DNA from: GCA-2731375 sp046582635
GTDB taxonomy: Bacteria > Pseudomonadota > Alphaproteobacteria > GCA-2731375
Reading direction: 5' to 3'
Assembly (NCBI GenBank): GCA_046582635.1
Contig: JAYGEA010000048.1
Span: forward strand, 1-26,098
DNA: 26,098 nt
In this document: in pieces, positions 15,002-23,050 of the stretch
Numbering within the stretch: the first letter of the stretch is position 1
How the letters are laid out: the number at the start of each line of letters is the position of its first letter
Program-made: the position numbers and the translations under genes
Notes under the pieces: model-generated
What the model saw: the letters and a program-made list of their open reading frames with translations, nothing else
What the model was told of the DNA's origin: nothing
Database searches by the model: none

Positions 15002-16177
15002 ATGGCCGTTATCAACCGCATCGCCGATTTCCACCAGGACATGGTGGCATGGCGCCATGATATCCATGCCCATCCCGAGACGGCATTCGAAGAGGTGCGC
15101 ACGGCGGCGGTGGTCGAGGAAAAGTTGCGGGGCTTCGGCATGGAGGTGCATACGGGCTTGGCCAAGACCGGTGTGGTTGGCGTTCTAAAATGCGGCAATG
15201 GCAATCGCAAGATCGGTCTGCGGGCGGACATGGATGCCCTTGACTTGCAGGAACTAGCGGATGTGCCCCATAGATCGACCCATGATGGCAAAATGCATGC
15301 CTGCGGCCATGACGGCCATACCACCATGTTGCTGGGCGCGGCGCGATATTTGGCCGAAACCAAAAATTTTGATGGTACGATCTATTTCATCTTCCAACCG
15401 GCGGAAGAGAACGAGGCCGGCGGCCGCCTTATGGTTGACGAGGGTCTGTTCGATCAGTTTCCCTGCACCGACGTCTATGGCATGCACAACATGCCGGGCA
15501 TTCCGGTCGGCCAGATCGGATTGATGCCCGGACCGATGATGGCCTCGGCTGATTTTTTCGAGATCATCGTCAACGGCATCGGAGCCCACGGCGCCATGCC
15601 GCATCAGGGCGTGGACCCCATTCTGGTCGGTTCGGAGATCATCATGGGTCTGCAGCGCATCGTCTCGCGCACGGTTGATCCGTTGAAACAGGCGGTTATC
15701 TCGGCCACCAAGTTTCAATCGGGCTTCACCACCAACGTGATCCCGGAAACCGCCCTGATCGCGGGGACCACACGGGCCTTTTCAACCAAGGTCCAGGATA
15801 TCATGGAGACGGAAATTAGACGGGTGGCGGAAGGTATTGCCCAGGCCCACGGCGCGACCATCGACTATACCTACGATCGCCGCTACGCCCCGACCATCAA
15901 TACGGAAGTCGAAACCGAAAAAGCCCATCGGGCGGCGGCGGTTGTCGTGGGCGAGGAAAACGTACGCCGGGATTTGCAGCCGACCATGGGGGCGGAAGAC
16001 TTTTCCTGGATGCTGCAGGCCCGGCCGGGCTGTTATGTCTGGGTCGGCAACGGCGTTGGCAACGAGCCGGGTGGCTGCATGGTGCACAACCCGAATTATG
16101 ACTTCAACGATGAAATTCTGCCCATCGGCGCTTCCTATTGGGTCAAGCTGGTGGAGCAGGAATTGGCGGCTGTCTGA
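15002..16177 (+). CDS. M20-family metal-dependent amidohydrolase (hippurate/N-acyl amino acid hydrolase type)
   Basis: This 391-aa cytosolic zinc or manganese enzyme cleaves amide bonds of N-acyl amino acids or related compounds (M20D, like HipO, IAA-amino acid hydrolases and AbgA/B relatives). Metal-ligand motifs are MHACGHDGHT (Cys101, His103), PAEENEAGG (Glu135/Glu136), YGMHNMP (His162) and a C-terminal VHNPNYDFND. The GIGAHGAMPHQGVDPI segment marks the dimerisation domain. It begins, as family members do, with a helix followed by WRHDIHAHPETAFEE. The ATG at 15002 has GAGGAG upstream, sitting in the leader hairpin described separately. The importer upstream could supply substrates, but that link is inference. 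The next gene begins 84 bp later. Confidence 0.92.
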   Translation: MAVINRIADFHQDMVAWRHDIHAHPETAFEEVRTAAVVEEKLRGFGMEVHTGLAKTGVVGVLKCGNGNRKIGLRADMDALDLQELADVPHRSTHDGKMHACGHDGHTTMLLGAARYLAETKNFDGTIYFIFQPAEENEAGGRLMVDEGLFDQFPCTDVYGMHNMPGIPVGQIGLMPGPMMASADFFEIIVNGIGAHGAMPHQGVDPILVGSEIIMGLQRIVSRTVDPLKQAVISATKFQSGFTTNVIPETALIAGTTRAFSTKVQDIMETEIRRVAEGIAQAHGATIDYTYDRRYAPTINTEVETEKAHRAAAVVVGEENVRRDLQPTMGAEDFSWMLQARPGCYVWVGNGVGNEPGGCMVHNPNYDFNDEILPIGASYWVKLVEQELAAV

Positions 16178-16181
16178 CGAC

Positions 16182-16210
16182 TTGTAGTTTTGTGTGAAGT
16201 TCTGTATCGT
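16182..16210 (+). promoter_or_regulatory. Weak candidate promoter for the second MBL hydrolase
   Basis: TTGTAG (16182-16187) and TATCGT (16205-16210) are separated by 17 bp, in an AT-richer gap that starts just after the M20 stop codon. The predicted leader to the ATG at 16262 is about 45 nt. Confidence 0.28.
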
Positions 16211-16261
16211 ACCCCTTGATTACGTTTAAAGATTCGGATTTAGACGCACTAGAGGAATCCA

Positions 16262-17089
16262 ATGGGGTTCAAGGTCAAATTTTGGGGGGTTCGGGGATCC
16301 ATAGCCTGCCCATCCTCGAAATACGTCATGTTCGGGGGCAACACATCGTGTATCGAAGTGGCCTGCGGCGGTCAGCGGATCATATTCGATTGCGGCACCG
16401 GTTTGCGCAACTTCGGTCATTGGATGATGAAAAAAGGCGTGCGCCGCGCCGATATCCTGATGACCCATAGCCATTGGGACCATATCAACGGTTTTCCGTT
16501 CTTTTCTCCGGCCTTTCAGCCCGATTGCGAATTCCGCATCATGGCCGGTCATTTGTTTAATGTGAAAGAGACCTTGCACGACATCATGTCGGGCCAGATG
16601 TACCAGCCAACCTTCCCCGTCCCCATCGAGGCCATGAAGTCGAAAATGGTGTTCGAGGATTTCGTCGCCGGCGACAGCTTTATCCTGGGCGACGGCATCA
16701 AGATCTCCACCACTTTGCTGAACCATCCCGACAATGCCACCGGTTATCGCGTCGACTATGGCGGCAAAAGCTTTTGCTACATAACGGATACCGAGCACGT
16801 GCCGGATAAACCGGACGAAAACATTCTGCAATTAATCGATCATGCGGACGTGGTGGTCTACGATTGTACCTATACGGACCGGGAATTCCCCGCGAAAGTC
16901 GGTTGGGGCCATTCCACATGGCAGGAAGGCGTGCGTCTGTGCAAGCGGGCCAATGCCAAACGTCTGGTGATATTTCATCATGACCCGGATCACGAAGATC
17001 CCTTCATGGAATTGCTGGAGGCGGAAGCCCGCATGGCCTGGGACGGCGCCCTGACGGGCCGGGAGAACATGCGCCTTACTTTAGCTTAG
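16262..17089 (+). CDS. MBL-fold metallohydrolase (PhnP/phosphodiesterase-like)
   Basis: This 275-aa protein of the metallo-beta-lactamase fold starts KVKFWGVRGSIACPSSKYVMFGGNTSCIEV, the typical opening of a widespread bacterial phosphodiesterase-like group. Metal ligands are THSHWDH (His69, His71, Asp73, His74), His155 in LLNHPDNATGYRV, Asp176 in YITDTEH, and His240 in VIFHHDP. It differs clearly from the minus-strand MBL enzyme in this window (different opening, no LGTGSP). The ATG at 16262 has AGAGGA shortly upstream. Its 3' end overlaps the 3' end of the GNAT gene on the other strand by 9 nt, so no terminator can fit between them. The natural substrate is unknown. Confidence 0.88.
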   Translation: MGFKVKFWGVRGSIACPSSKYVMFGGNTSCIEVACGGQRIIFDCGTGLRNFGHWMMKKGVRRADILMTHSHWDHINGFPFFSPAFQPDCEFRIMAGHLFNVKETLHDIMSGQMYQPTFPVPIEAMKSKMVFEDFVAGDSFILGDGIKISTTLLNHPDNATGYRVDYGGKSFCYITDTEHVPDKPDENILQLIDHADVVVYDCTYTDREFPAKVGWGHSTWQEGVRLCKRANAKRLVIFHHDPDHEDPFMELLEAEARMAWDGALTGRENMRLTLA

Positions 17090-17779
17090 GCTTTCCCGAA
17101 TTTCCGCCAGGCCGCGCGATTGGCGGCCGTCCGTGTCAAAATTGTCATCCGCCAACCAGGCTTCGAAAGCTGCTTTCACATGTGGCCAATCCTGGTCGGT
17201 CATGGCGAACCAGGCGGTGTCCCGGTTGCGCCCCTTGTAGATCACATGCTGGCGGAACAAACCCTCGTAGTGGAAGCCAAAACGCATCGCGGCCCGGCGG
17301 GAGGCTTCGTTCAGGGAATCGCATTTCCACTCGTACCGGCGGTAGTTCAGATCATCGAAAACATGGCGGGCCATGAGGTACATGGCCTCGCTCGCCGCCC
17401 GGCTGCGTTTCAGAGACGGTGCGAACCAGATCGCGCCGACCTCGCAAGTGGCCCAATGAGGTACAACGCGCATAAAGCTGGCCATGCCCCGGGCCTGGCC
17501 GCTGGCCTGCTCGATTAGGGCAAAGACCAGGGGATCGTCCGTCTCGCCCTGGGGCGCCAGCCAGGCATTGAACGACGCTTCGTCCGTGAAGGGACCGGAA
17601 ATCAAATAAGTCCACATATCGCCCGAGAGGTCTCCATCCGGACCACAGGCCGCCAGGTAGAGGTCGGGGCCGTGGCGGCCGGGGTCAATGGGTTCCACGA
17701 TCACGCCGCGGCCGATCAGCGGCGATCGTGCCGGCGTTCGGCCATCGGGCAGAATATCCAGGGGTTCGCCAGTTTTCAT
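17081..17779 (-). CDS. GNAT-family N-acetyltransferase (RimJ/RimL type)
   Basis: This 232-aa acetyl-CoA-dependent acetyltransferase resembles the RimJ/RimL N-terminal acetyltransferase branch. The pattern includes LVFALIEQASGQARGMASFMRV (strands 2-4), VGAIWFAPSLKRSRAASEAMYLMARHVFDD (acetyl-CoA site; the usual Q/RxxGxG/A loop is SLKRSRAA here), LNYRRYEWKCDSLNEASRRAAMRFGFHYEG and a C-terminal FAMTDQDW. The ATG at 17779 is chosen because it forms an ATGA overlap with the stop of the upstream O-methyltransferase gene. An in-frame ATG 16 codons earlier would overlap that gene much more. It is the last gene of a four-gene operon. The substrate is unknown; it may be a small molecule or a protein. 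Confidence 0.87.
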   Translation of the reverse strand: MKTGEPLDILPDGRTPARSPLIGRGVIVEPIDPGRHGPDLYLAACGPDGDLSGDMWTYLISGPFTDEASFNAWLAPQGETDDPLVFALIEQASGQARGMASFMRVVPHWATCEVGAIWFAPSLKRSRAASEAMYLMARHVFDDLNYRRYEWKCDSLNEASRRAAMRFGFHYEGLFRQHVIYKGRNRDTAWFAMTDQDWPHVKAAFEAWLADDNFDTDGRQSRGLAEIRESLS

Positions 17780-18816
17780 GCCGGTTTGCGCGCCTCGATC
17801 TGGCCCAGCCGGTTGGGCAACAGCCATTCGTATCTGGCGTCCGTGAAGCCGGCCTCTTCCAGGTAGGCAACATATTCAAGGCCGCTGGGTACATGGCCCG
17901 TGTAGTGCCCCTCGCGGATCGCCTGGAGGTGATAAAAAGCCGGGTCCACGGGGCCGGATCGTTCATCATTCAACATATAGCCGACGATCAACAGGCCGCC
18001 GCCGGGCGGCAGGGCGGCATGGGCCAGGCGCAAGGTTTTGATCACGTCGTCGCGCAGATACCAATGCAGGGGCGTGATATAGGAAATCAGATCGAAATCG
18101 CCGGCATAATCATCCGCCGCCAAAAAATCACCGGGCTGGGCGGTAATTCGGTTTTGCAGTTCATGCTTGGCGATGAATTCCTCCGCCACGGGCACCACGT
18201 TGGGATGGTCCCTGATGGTGACCCGCAGGCCATCGTGACGTTCGCAGGCGGCTATGGCGTAACAGCCTGAACCGCCCGCGAAATCCAGCCAATGGTTGAA
18301 GCGGGAGAAATCGAACCGCTTGGCCAGGCGGTGGGCCAGGGGCAGGGAGGCGTTATAGCCGGCGGTGGTAAATTCCCGCGCCCTGACCGGGTCGTCCAGA
18401 TCGCCTTCGTACAGCTTGCGGGGCGGCACATCGGAGCTGACGTTTTTCAGGTTTCCGGCATAGCCCTGCCACTCGTCATATTCCGTGCCAATGGTAAAGC
18501 GCAGATAATCGCCAAAATAGGTCGGCGCCTCCCGCACCAGGAAGCGTTCTACATCGTCCAGATTGACGTTGCGGCCATCCGCTTCGCCGACCAGATCCAT
18601 GGCCTTGCAGATGATCAACAGCCGGTCGGCGGTTTCGGGATCGATGTCACAAAAGGCGCCGATTTCCGACGGCGTGCTGGCGCCGCTGGAAATGGCCGAA
18701 AACAAACCGCATTCCAGGGCCGCCGCCAGGGCCTGGCTTTTCTTAAACGAGAATGCCAGTTCGTTCAGGCGTTCGGAATTCTTGCCCATGGTGGGGTCGT
18801 TGGGAAACTTCGTCAT
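17776..18816 (-). CDS. SAM-dependent O-methyltransferase (BchU/CrtF/hydroxyindole type)
   Basis: This 346-aa protein has the two-part layout of the small-molecule O-methyltransferase family. The N-terminal winged-helix dimerisation domain (about 15-100: FSFKKSQALAAALECGLFSAI, then PSEIGAFCDIDPETADRLL) precedes the SAM-binding Rossmann domain. Motif I is LDFAGGSGCYAIA (177-189), followed by RDHPNVVPVAEEF, the GDFLAADDYAGDFDLISYI segment and PGGGLLIVGYMLND. The catalytic His region reads LHWYLRDD (His251) instead of the usual LHDW. The ATG at 18816 overlaps the CoA-transferase stop as ATGA, with AAGGA about 7 nt upstream inside that gene. Relatives methylate hydroxyls on pigments, indoles or polyketides. 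The substrate is not identifiable here. Confidence 0.87.
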   Translation of the reverse strand: MTKFPNDPTMGKNSERLNELAFSFKKSQALAAALECGLFSAISSGASTPSEIGAFCDIDPETADRLLIICKAMDLVGEADGRNVNLDDVERFLVREAPTYFGDYLRFTIGTEYDEWQGYAGNLKNVSSDVPPRKLYEGDLDDPVRAREFTTAGYNASLPLAHRLAKRFDFSRFNHWLDFAGGSGCYAIAACERHDGLRVTIRDHPNVVPVAEEFIAKHELQNRITAQPGDFLAADDYAGDFDLISYITPLHWYLRDDVIKTLRLAHAALPPGGGLLIVGYMLNDERSGPVDPAFYHLQAIREGHYTGHVPSGLEYVAYLEEAGFTDARYEWLLPNRLGQIEARKPA

Positions 18817-19895
18817 ACAGTTTTCCTTTTGGCGTCGGTTCGGTTGATCGGGGCGGGGGCCAGCGCGGGGGCGCGGCGGGATGTGGCGGGATGGCCAATT
18901 TGGCGCAGCGGCTGATGCAAATGATCGGTGGTGTCGAGCATCATGTTGCGGGCGCGAAGTTGCGCGTTATCAAAGGCGTCTTGTGGTCTTTGCACCAGCG
19001 CGATTTCGATGTCCAGGCGGCCCAGGGTCTCGACCCAGTAAGCCGCGTCATTTGCCATGAAACAGCGCGCCAGGAATGACGTTGTCTCGGCACCCCTCTG
19101 GCCGATATCATGGCCGTCCAGCCATCCCTCTTCATGGCCGAAATAGCGGAACAGAGCCCTGCCCGATGCTTCGCTCAACGCCGTGAGGGCGATGGCGCGG
19201 CCATCGCGGGTGGTATAGATGTTGTAGATCGGGCGCCGCGATCGCTGGGCGCTTTCCCCCCCGCTCACGGCTTCGCCGCCGCGTTGGGTACCGTGTGAGA
19301 CCGACAAAAGTGAGAACAGGCTCTCTTGTATGGACAAATCAATTTGCCGGCCCCGCCCGCTCTGGCCGCGGGCATGCAGGGCGGAGGTGACGGCAAAGGC
19401 CGCCGTTAGCCCGGCCGCCGCGTCGGCCAGATAGGTTTGAGGCGATGCCGGTTCGCCATTGCCGCCCTGCAGCGCGTGGAGCAGCCCCGTTTCTGCCATG
19501 AACAACAGATCATATGCGGCGCGGTTGGCCTCCCCGCCCGCCTGGCCAAACCCTGTCAGGGAACAATAGATGATCCCATCGTTGATGGCCTGAATGGTGT
19601 CGTAATCAATGCGCAATCGCGCGGTCACTCCGGGGCGATAGCATTCGATCAGGACATCCGCCTCCCGCGCCAAACCCAGGAAGGTCTCCCTGTCCGCTGC
19701 CTCCCGCAGGTTCAGGACCTTTGACTGCTTGCCACGATTGAGCTGCAGATCCTCGTTGGAGATGCCGCCGTCGCCGCCCGCCCGCTCGATGCGCATGGAA
19801 CGGGCGCCCCAGCCGACCATCAGAAAGCCGCAATACTTGCCCGGGGTCATGGCGCCGACTTCAAGAATGGAAACGCCCCGCAAGCTATCAAACAT
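18813..19895 (-). CDS. Class III (CaiB/BaiF/Frc) CoA-transferase
   Basis: This 360-aa family III enzyme moves CoA between carboxylic acids. The start at ATG 19895 gives MFDSLRGVSILEVG, the standard family opening. An upstream extension of the frame runs inside the kinase-like gene and is rejected. The LNRGKQS motif (52-58) corresponds to the family's NRNKRS. The catalytic Asp is Asp158 in TYLADAAAGL, followed by LHARGQSGRGRQIDLSIQESL. It is shorter than most members (about 390-430 aa), and the C-terminal part is condensed. Its start lies 1 nt after the stop of the kinase-fold gene and its end overlaps the O-methyltransferase gene, so translation is coupled on both sides. Its sequence differs from the second CoA-transferase across the divergent promoter, so the pair is not a recent duplication. 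Confidence 0.9.
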   Translation of the reverse strand: MFDSLRGVSILEVGAMTPGKYCGFLMVGWGARSMRIERAGGDGGISNEDLQLNRGKQSKVLNLREAADRETFLGLAREADVLIECYRPGVTARLRIDYDTIQAINDGIIYCSLTGFGQAGGEANRAAYDLLFMAETGLLHALQGGNGEPASPQTYLADAAAGLTAAFAVTSALHARGQSGRGRQIDLSIQESLFSLLSVSHGTQRGGEAVSGGESAQRSRRPIYNIYTTRDGRAIALTALSEASGRALFRYFGHEEGWLDGHDIGQRGAETTSFLARCFMANDAAYWVETLGRLDIEIALVQRPQDAFDNAQLRARNMMLDTTDHLHQPLRQIGHPATSRRAPALAPAPINRTDAKRKTV

Positions 19896-19896
19896 A

Positions 19897-20766
19897 CTAA
19901 TTATCCCGGAATTCAGCCATGGCCTGGGCAAGGCGGTCGAGCTTTCCCTGGCCCTGTCGGGCAAAGTCGACCGCGCCGCCGGAAAACATGTCCCCGATGG
20001 CGCACCACAGACCCGACCATAGCAGCGCGGCGCATTTCCAGGCCGCGAACCGGCGCCGGCCGGCCTGTTCCAGGCCCGTATCGGTGACCGAGAGGTAATG
20101 GCGCAACATCTCGTCTTCCGCGGCGCCGTCCAGTTCAAGATTGACGGCCAGGCCGGCCAGATCATACAGGCCATCGTTCCAACCGCCATGGGACCAGTCG
20201 ACCAACCAAATCCGCTGGCCGTCGTTCAAAAGAGCCGCTCTGGATAGGTTGTTGTGGCAGAACACCGGCCTGATCGGGCCGACGGCGTCTTCCAGCTCGT
20301 CGTTTTGCGCCATCAGCCGGGTCAGGGCCGGGGCCAGGGCGCCGCCGTGCTGCATGATGATGCGGGCGTAGCGCCGGTTCTGCTGGAAGACCCAGAACAT
20401 GGGCCCCGGCACTTCTAAATGTCCCGACAGGTCCAAATGGCATTGCCCCAGCAGGCCCACCAGGCCCCCCATGTGGGCATTCGTCGTAATCTGAACGGCG
20501 TCATTCAGGTCTTCAAAGACCATTGCGCCCGGCTCGTGATGAAGCAGGGCCGGGGACAGGTCGGCGTCATGGGCAGCCTGGCTGACGGCGATTTCGTTGT
20601 AGCGAAAGACCGCATGCTCGGGCCGGTCATCGGCCACGTGCACTGCGTAGTGCCGGTCACCATCGTCGACCCGGAACCAACCGTCGCCAATCGGATGCGG
20701 TAGGGCGGTGACCGGTCCGTCCCAAAAATCCAGCTCTTCAGCCTGGCGGCGGGCTTCGTCGGCCAT
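19897..20766 (-). CDS. Choline kinase/aminoglycoside phosphotransferase-fold protein with degenerate active site
   Basis: This 289-aa protein has the APH/choline-kinase fold. MVFEDLNDA (82-90) matches the hinge region, and FCHNNLSRAALL (169-180) with WLVDWSHGGWNDGLYDLA (187-204) matches the catalytic and metal loops of LicA-like kinases. The usual catalytic loop is HNDLxxxN. Here the Asp is Asn173 and the metal-binding Asn is Ala178, while Asp190 of the DFG-equivalent is kept. The nucleotide-contacting basic residue in the N-lobe strand also seems to be replaced (YAVHV). It is therefore probably not a normal kinase. It has a good ribosome site (TTGGAG) before the ATG at 20766 and leads the four-gene operon. 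An intact frame with family-like flanks argues against a decaying pseudogene. Confidence 0.8.
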   Translation of the reverse strand: MADEARRQAEELDFWDGPVTALPHPIGDGWFRVDDGDRHYAVHVADDRPEHAVFRYNEIAVSQAAHDADLSPALLHHEPGAMVFEDLNDAVQITTNAHMGGLVGLLGQCHLDLSGHLEVPGPMFWVFQQNRRYARIIMQHGGALAPALTRLMAQNDELEDAVGPIRPVFCHNNLSRAALLNDGQRIWLVDWSHGGWNDGLYDLAGLAVNLELDGAAEDEMLRHYLSVTDTGLEQAGRRRFAAWKCAALLWSGLWCAIGDMFSGGAVDFARQGQGKLDRLAQAMAEFRDN

Positions 20767-20886
20767 GTTTTTTCTCCAAAATTCCGGGTCATGCTAGAGG
20801 GTTTCGTCTGTCCTTGCTATGATCTCCATTATTGATCTTGTGGTTGATTTTATTCCTGGTGGTTTTCAGAGGCGGGGGTGGCGGCA
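20767..20886. promoter_or_regulatory. Divergent promoter region between two CoA-transferase operons
   Basis: This 120-bp AT-richer gap must hold the start signals of both the four-gene minus-strand operon and the CoA-transferase/hydratase pair. A good plus-strand -10 (TATGAT, 20818-20823) is visible but has no convincing -35. No clear operator repeat was found by eye. Confidence 0.4.
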
Positions 20887-22065
20887 ATGCCATTGAGTGG
20901 AATTCGGGTGATTGATCTGGGCCGGGTCATCGCCGGGCCCCTGGGGCCCATGCTGTTGGGTGACATGGGCGCCGACGTGATCAAGGTGGAAACCGGTCAG
21001 GGCGACATGCTGCGCCAGCAGGCCCCCTCGTTCGCCAAGGACATGGGCGGCTATTTCGCCACCGCCAACCGCAACAAGCGCAGCCTGCACGTGGATCTGC
21101 GTAAACCGGGCGGCGATAAACTGCTGCGCGCGCTGATGGCCTCTGCCGATGTGGTGGTGGAGAATTTCCGCCCCGGCATTTTTGACGCCATGGGCTTTAC
21201 GGACGAGGTGCTGGAACGGGATTTTCCCCATCTGGTGGTGGCCCGGCTGTCGGCCTTTGGCGATATGGGCCCCATGGGGCACCGCTCCGGGGTGGATCAA
21301 TTGGTGCAGGGCTATTCGGGTCTGATGTCCATCACGGGCAGTCCCGAAACCGGGCCCACCCGGTCCGGCATCGCCGTTTCCGACGTCATGGGCGGGCTGT
21401 GCAACACCATCGGTATTCTGGGCGCCCTGATGGAGCGCACGCAGAGCGGCCGCGGCCAGGTGGTCCGGACTTCGTTGTTGGAGGCGACCATGTCCATGCT
21501 GACGGTGCAGGCGGGAAAATACTTCGCCTCCCAGGAGGACCCGGTGGCGGAAGGCAATCATCATCCCTCCATCGCGCCCTATGGCCTGTTCGACACCGCC
21601 GATGGCCAAATCCAGATCCTGGTCTCCCGCAATGAAGATTTCCGCCGCTTCGCCGCATTTTGCGGCCGTCCGGAATGGCTTCAGGATGAACGCTTCGCCT
21701 CCGCCGGCCTGCGTTCCATCAACAAAAATGACATGCGCGCCGTCGTGGCCGAGGCCATGGTGGAAAAGACCACCGCCGAATGGCTGGATTTTTTCATAGA
21801 GAACGACATTCCCCACGGCCCCGTCCTCTCCATCAAGGAAGCCTTTGACAGCGAACAGGCCCAGGCCCTGGGCATGACCCTTGAAATGACCGCCCAGGAC
21901 GGCACGGAAATTTCCGTGCCGCGCTTTCCCTGGCGGTTCGGGCGGACGCCGGCGCGGGTGCGCTATCCGCCGCCGCAAATTGGCGAACATACCGAAGAGA
22001 TTTTGGCCGAGGTCGGCCTGAGTGATGATCAAGACGTAAGGGAGGCATTGTTGTGCCGCAAATAA
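20887..22065 (+). CDS. Class III (CaiB/BaiF/Frc) CoA-transferase
   Basis: This 392-aa acyl-CoA:carboxylate CoA-transferase has standard length. The ATG at 20887 gives MPLSGIRVIDLGRVIAGPLG, the family's first strand and helix; a GTG three codons earlier is possible. Visible marks are GDMGADVIKVE (25-35), NRNKRS (61-66), VENFRPG (91-97), LSAFGDMGPM, catalytic Asp166 in AVSDVMGGL, and SGRGQVVRTSLLEA. The last 13 nt overlap the enoyl-CoA hydratase gene. A transferase-plus-hydratase pair is the arrangement seen in carnitine-type and many acid degradation routes, but no sequence feature fixes the acid used here. Confidence 0.92.
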   Translation: MPLSGIRVIDLGRVIAGPLGPMLLGDMGADVIKVETGQGDMLRQQAPSFAKDMGGYFATANRNKRSLHVDLRKPGGDKLLRALMASADVVVENFRPGIFDAMGFTDEVLERDFPHLVVARLSAFGDMGPMGHRSGVDQLVQGYSGLMSITGSPETGPTRSGIAVSDVMGGLCNTIGILGALMERTQSGRGQVVRTSLLEATMSMLTVQAGKYFASQEDPVAEGNHHPSIAPYGLFDTADGQIQILVSRNEDFRRFAAFCGRPEWLQDERFASAGLRSINKNDMRAVVAEAMVEKTTAEWLDFFIENDIPHGPVLSIKEAFDSEQAQALGMTLEMTAQDGTEISVPRFPWRFGRTPARVRYPPPQIGEHTEEILAEVGLSDDQDVREALLCRK

Positions 22066-22859
22066 CCATTGAAAAAGACGACGCCGTGGCCATTGTTACC
22101 TTCACCAACCCGCCGGACGGTTACATGGACAGCACCACGGTCGCCGAACTTACCGCCATGCTGGACGTGGTGGAGGGCGACGACGAGGTGCGCGCCGTTA
22201 TCCTGACCGGCGGCCTGGATGACGTCTTCATACGCCACTATACCATTGTGGAATTGGAGGCCAGGGGCCGCCGCCTGCAAGATGAAGCGGACGGTTTCAA
22301 TGTCACCCGGCCAACGCCGGAGCCGCCCTTGCATGCCGCGTTCAGACGGATTGAGGACAGCCCCAAGCCCTATGTCGCCGCCATCAACGGCACTGCCATG
22401 GGCGGCGGGTTCGAATTGTCCCTGCGCTGTGATTTCCGCATCGCCCAGGACGGGCCGTATTTTCTGGGCCTGCCGGAAATTAATCTTGCCATCCTGCCCG
22501 GTGCGGGCGGCACCCAACGCCTCAGCCGTATTATCGGCCAGGCTAAGACGTTGGAGCTATTACTGCTGGGCAGGACCCTCTCGCCCCGGGAGGCCGCCGC
22601 CTATGGTCTGGTCACCGAATGTTATGACGGCCCCGTGCTGGAGCGGGCCCTGCAAATTGCCCATGAACTGACTACCAAATCGCCCCACGCGCTGGCCTAT
22701 ATCAAGCATCTGGTGCGCCGCTCGGAAGTCGTTGCCCCCATGGACGGCCTGGCCTCGGAACGAACTTTGTTCGCCGATCTGGTGCGCCGTGACGAGGCCA
22801 TCGACCTGATGACCGAGATGAACCAGGGCAAACGAGACATTCGCGGCAGATTGGACTAA
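22053..22859 (+). CDS. Enoyl-CoA hydratase/isomerase (crotonase family)
   Basis: This 268-aa crotonase-fold protein probably adds water to an enoyl-CoA made by the preceding CoA-transferase or a dehydrogenase. The start is GTG at 22053, backed by a strong AAGGGAGG site at 22038-22045 inside the upstream gene. Both catalytic Glu residues are kept: Glu121 in GGGFEL and Glu142 in GLPEI. The PGAGGTQRLSR segment is intact. The first oxyanion-hole region is unusual, reading LDDVFIRHYTIVEL (55-68) where hydratases have a GAGADI-like stretch. An 81-105 loop (GFNVTRPTPEPPLHAAFRRIEDS) precedes the helix. Hydratase rather than isomerase or hydrolase activity is likely but not certain. Confidence 0.9.
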   Translation: MPQITIEKDDAVAIVTFTNPPDGYMDSTTVAELTAMLDVVEGDDEVRAVILTGGLDDVFIRHYTIVELEARGRRLQDEADGFNVTRPTPEPPLHAAFRRIEDSPKPYVAAINGTAMGGGFELSLRCDFRIAQDGPYFLGLPEINLAILPGAGGTQRLSRIIGQAKTLELLLLGRTLSPREAAAYGLVTECYDGPVLERALQIAHELTTKSPHALAYIKHLVRRSEVVAPMDGLASERTLFADLVRRDEAIDLMTEMNQGKRDIRGRLD

Positions 22860-22932
22860 TAGCCGTTAACCAAATATTTTGGAAAATCCTTAAGTTAATG
22901 GGCGTACTTCAAGGCAACGGAAATGTCTTTGC

Positions 22933-22981
22933 AAAAGGCTGCTTCGTTGTCCGGCGCGTTGCCGGCAATGTGGCTTTTGTT
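22933..22981 (+). terminator. Candidate rho-independent terminator after the enoyl-CoA hydratase gene
   Basis: An inner stem (TTG-T-CCGGC, 22947-22955, with GCCGGCAA, 22961-22968) sits inside an outer A/T-rich stem: AAAAG (22933-22937) pairs with CTTTT (22974-22978), with a bulge beside a C-G pair. The T-rich right arm ending TTTTGTT is typical of a terminator. It lies about 75-120 bp past the stop, ahead of the FecR-domain gene. Confidence 0.42.
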
Positions 22982-23050
22982 CCGTGATACCAGCCTCACG
23001 GGCGTAACATTCGCCGTGGGGTGAGTGGGCAACACAGATCAGGAACCGTG

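Noticed and set aside
19896..20189. N-terminal extension of the minus-strand CoA-transferase
   Set aside because: It overlaps the kinase-fold gene in another frame; the family start MFDSLRGVSILEVG begins at 19895.
20866..22032. Minus-strand open frame of about 390 codons opposite the second CoA-transferase
   Set aside because: No motifs, compositionally biased toward His and Gly, fully explained by the conserved plus-strand gene.
22864..22897. TTAACC and TTAAGTTAA sequences resembling CtrA half-sites
   Set aside because: The spacing does not match the TTAA-N7-TTAA pattern.
22981..23002. Small hairpin CCGTGA/TCACGG before the FecR-domain gene
   Set aside because: Six pairs with an 8-nt loop and no T-tract; it may be chance and is weaker than the terminator just upstream.
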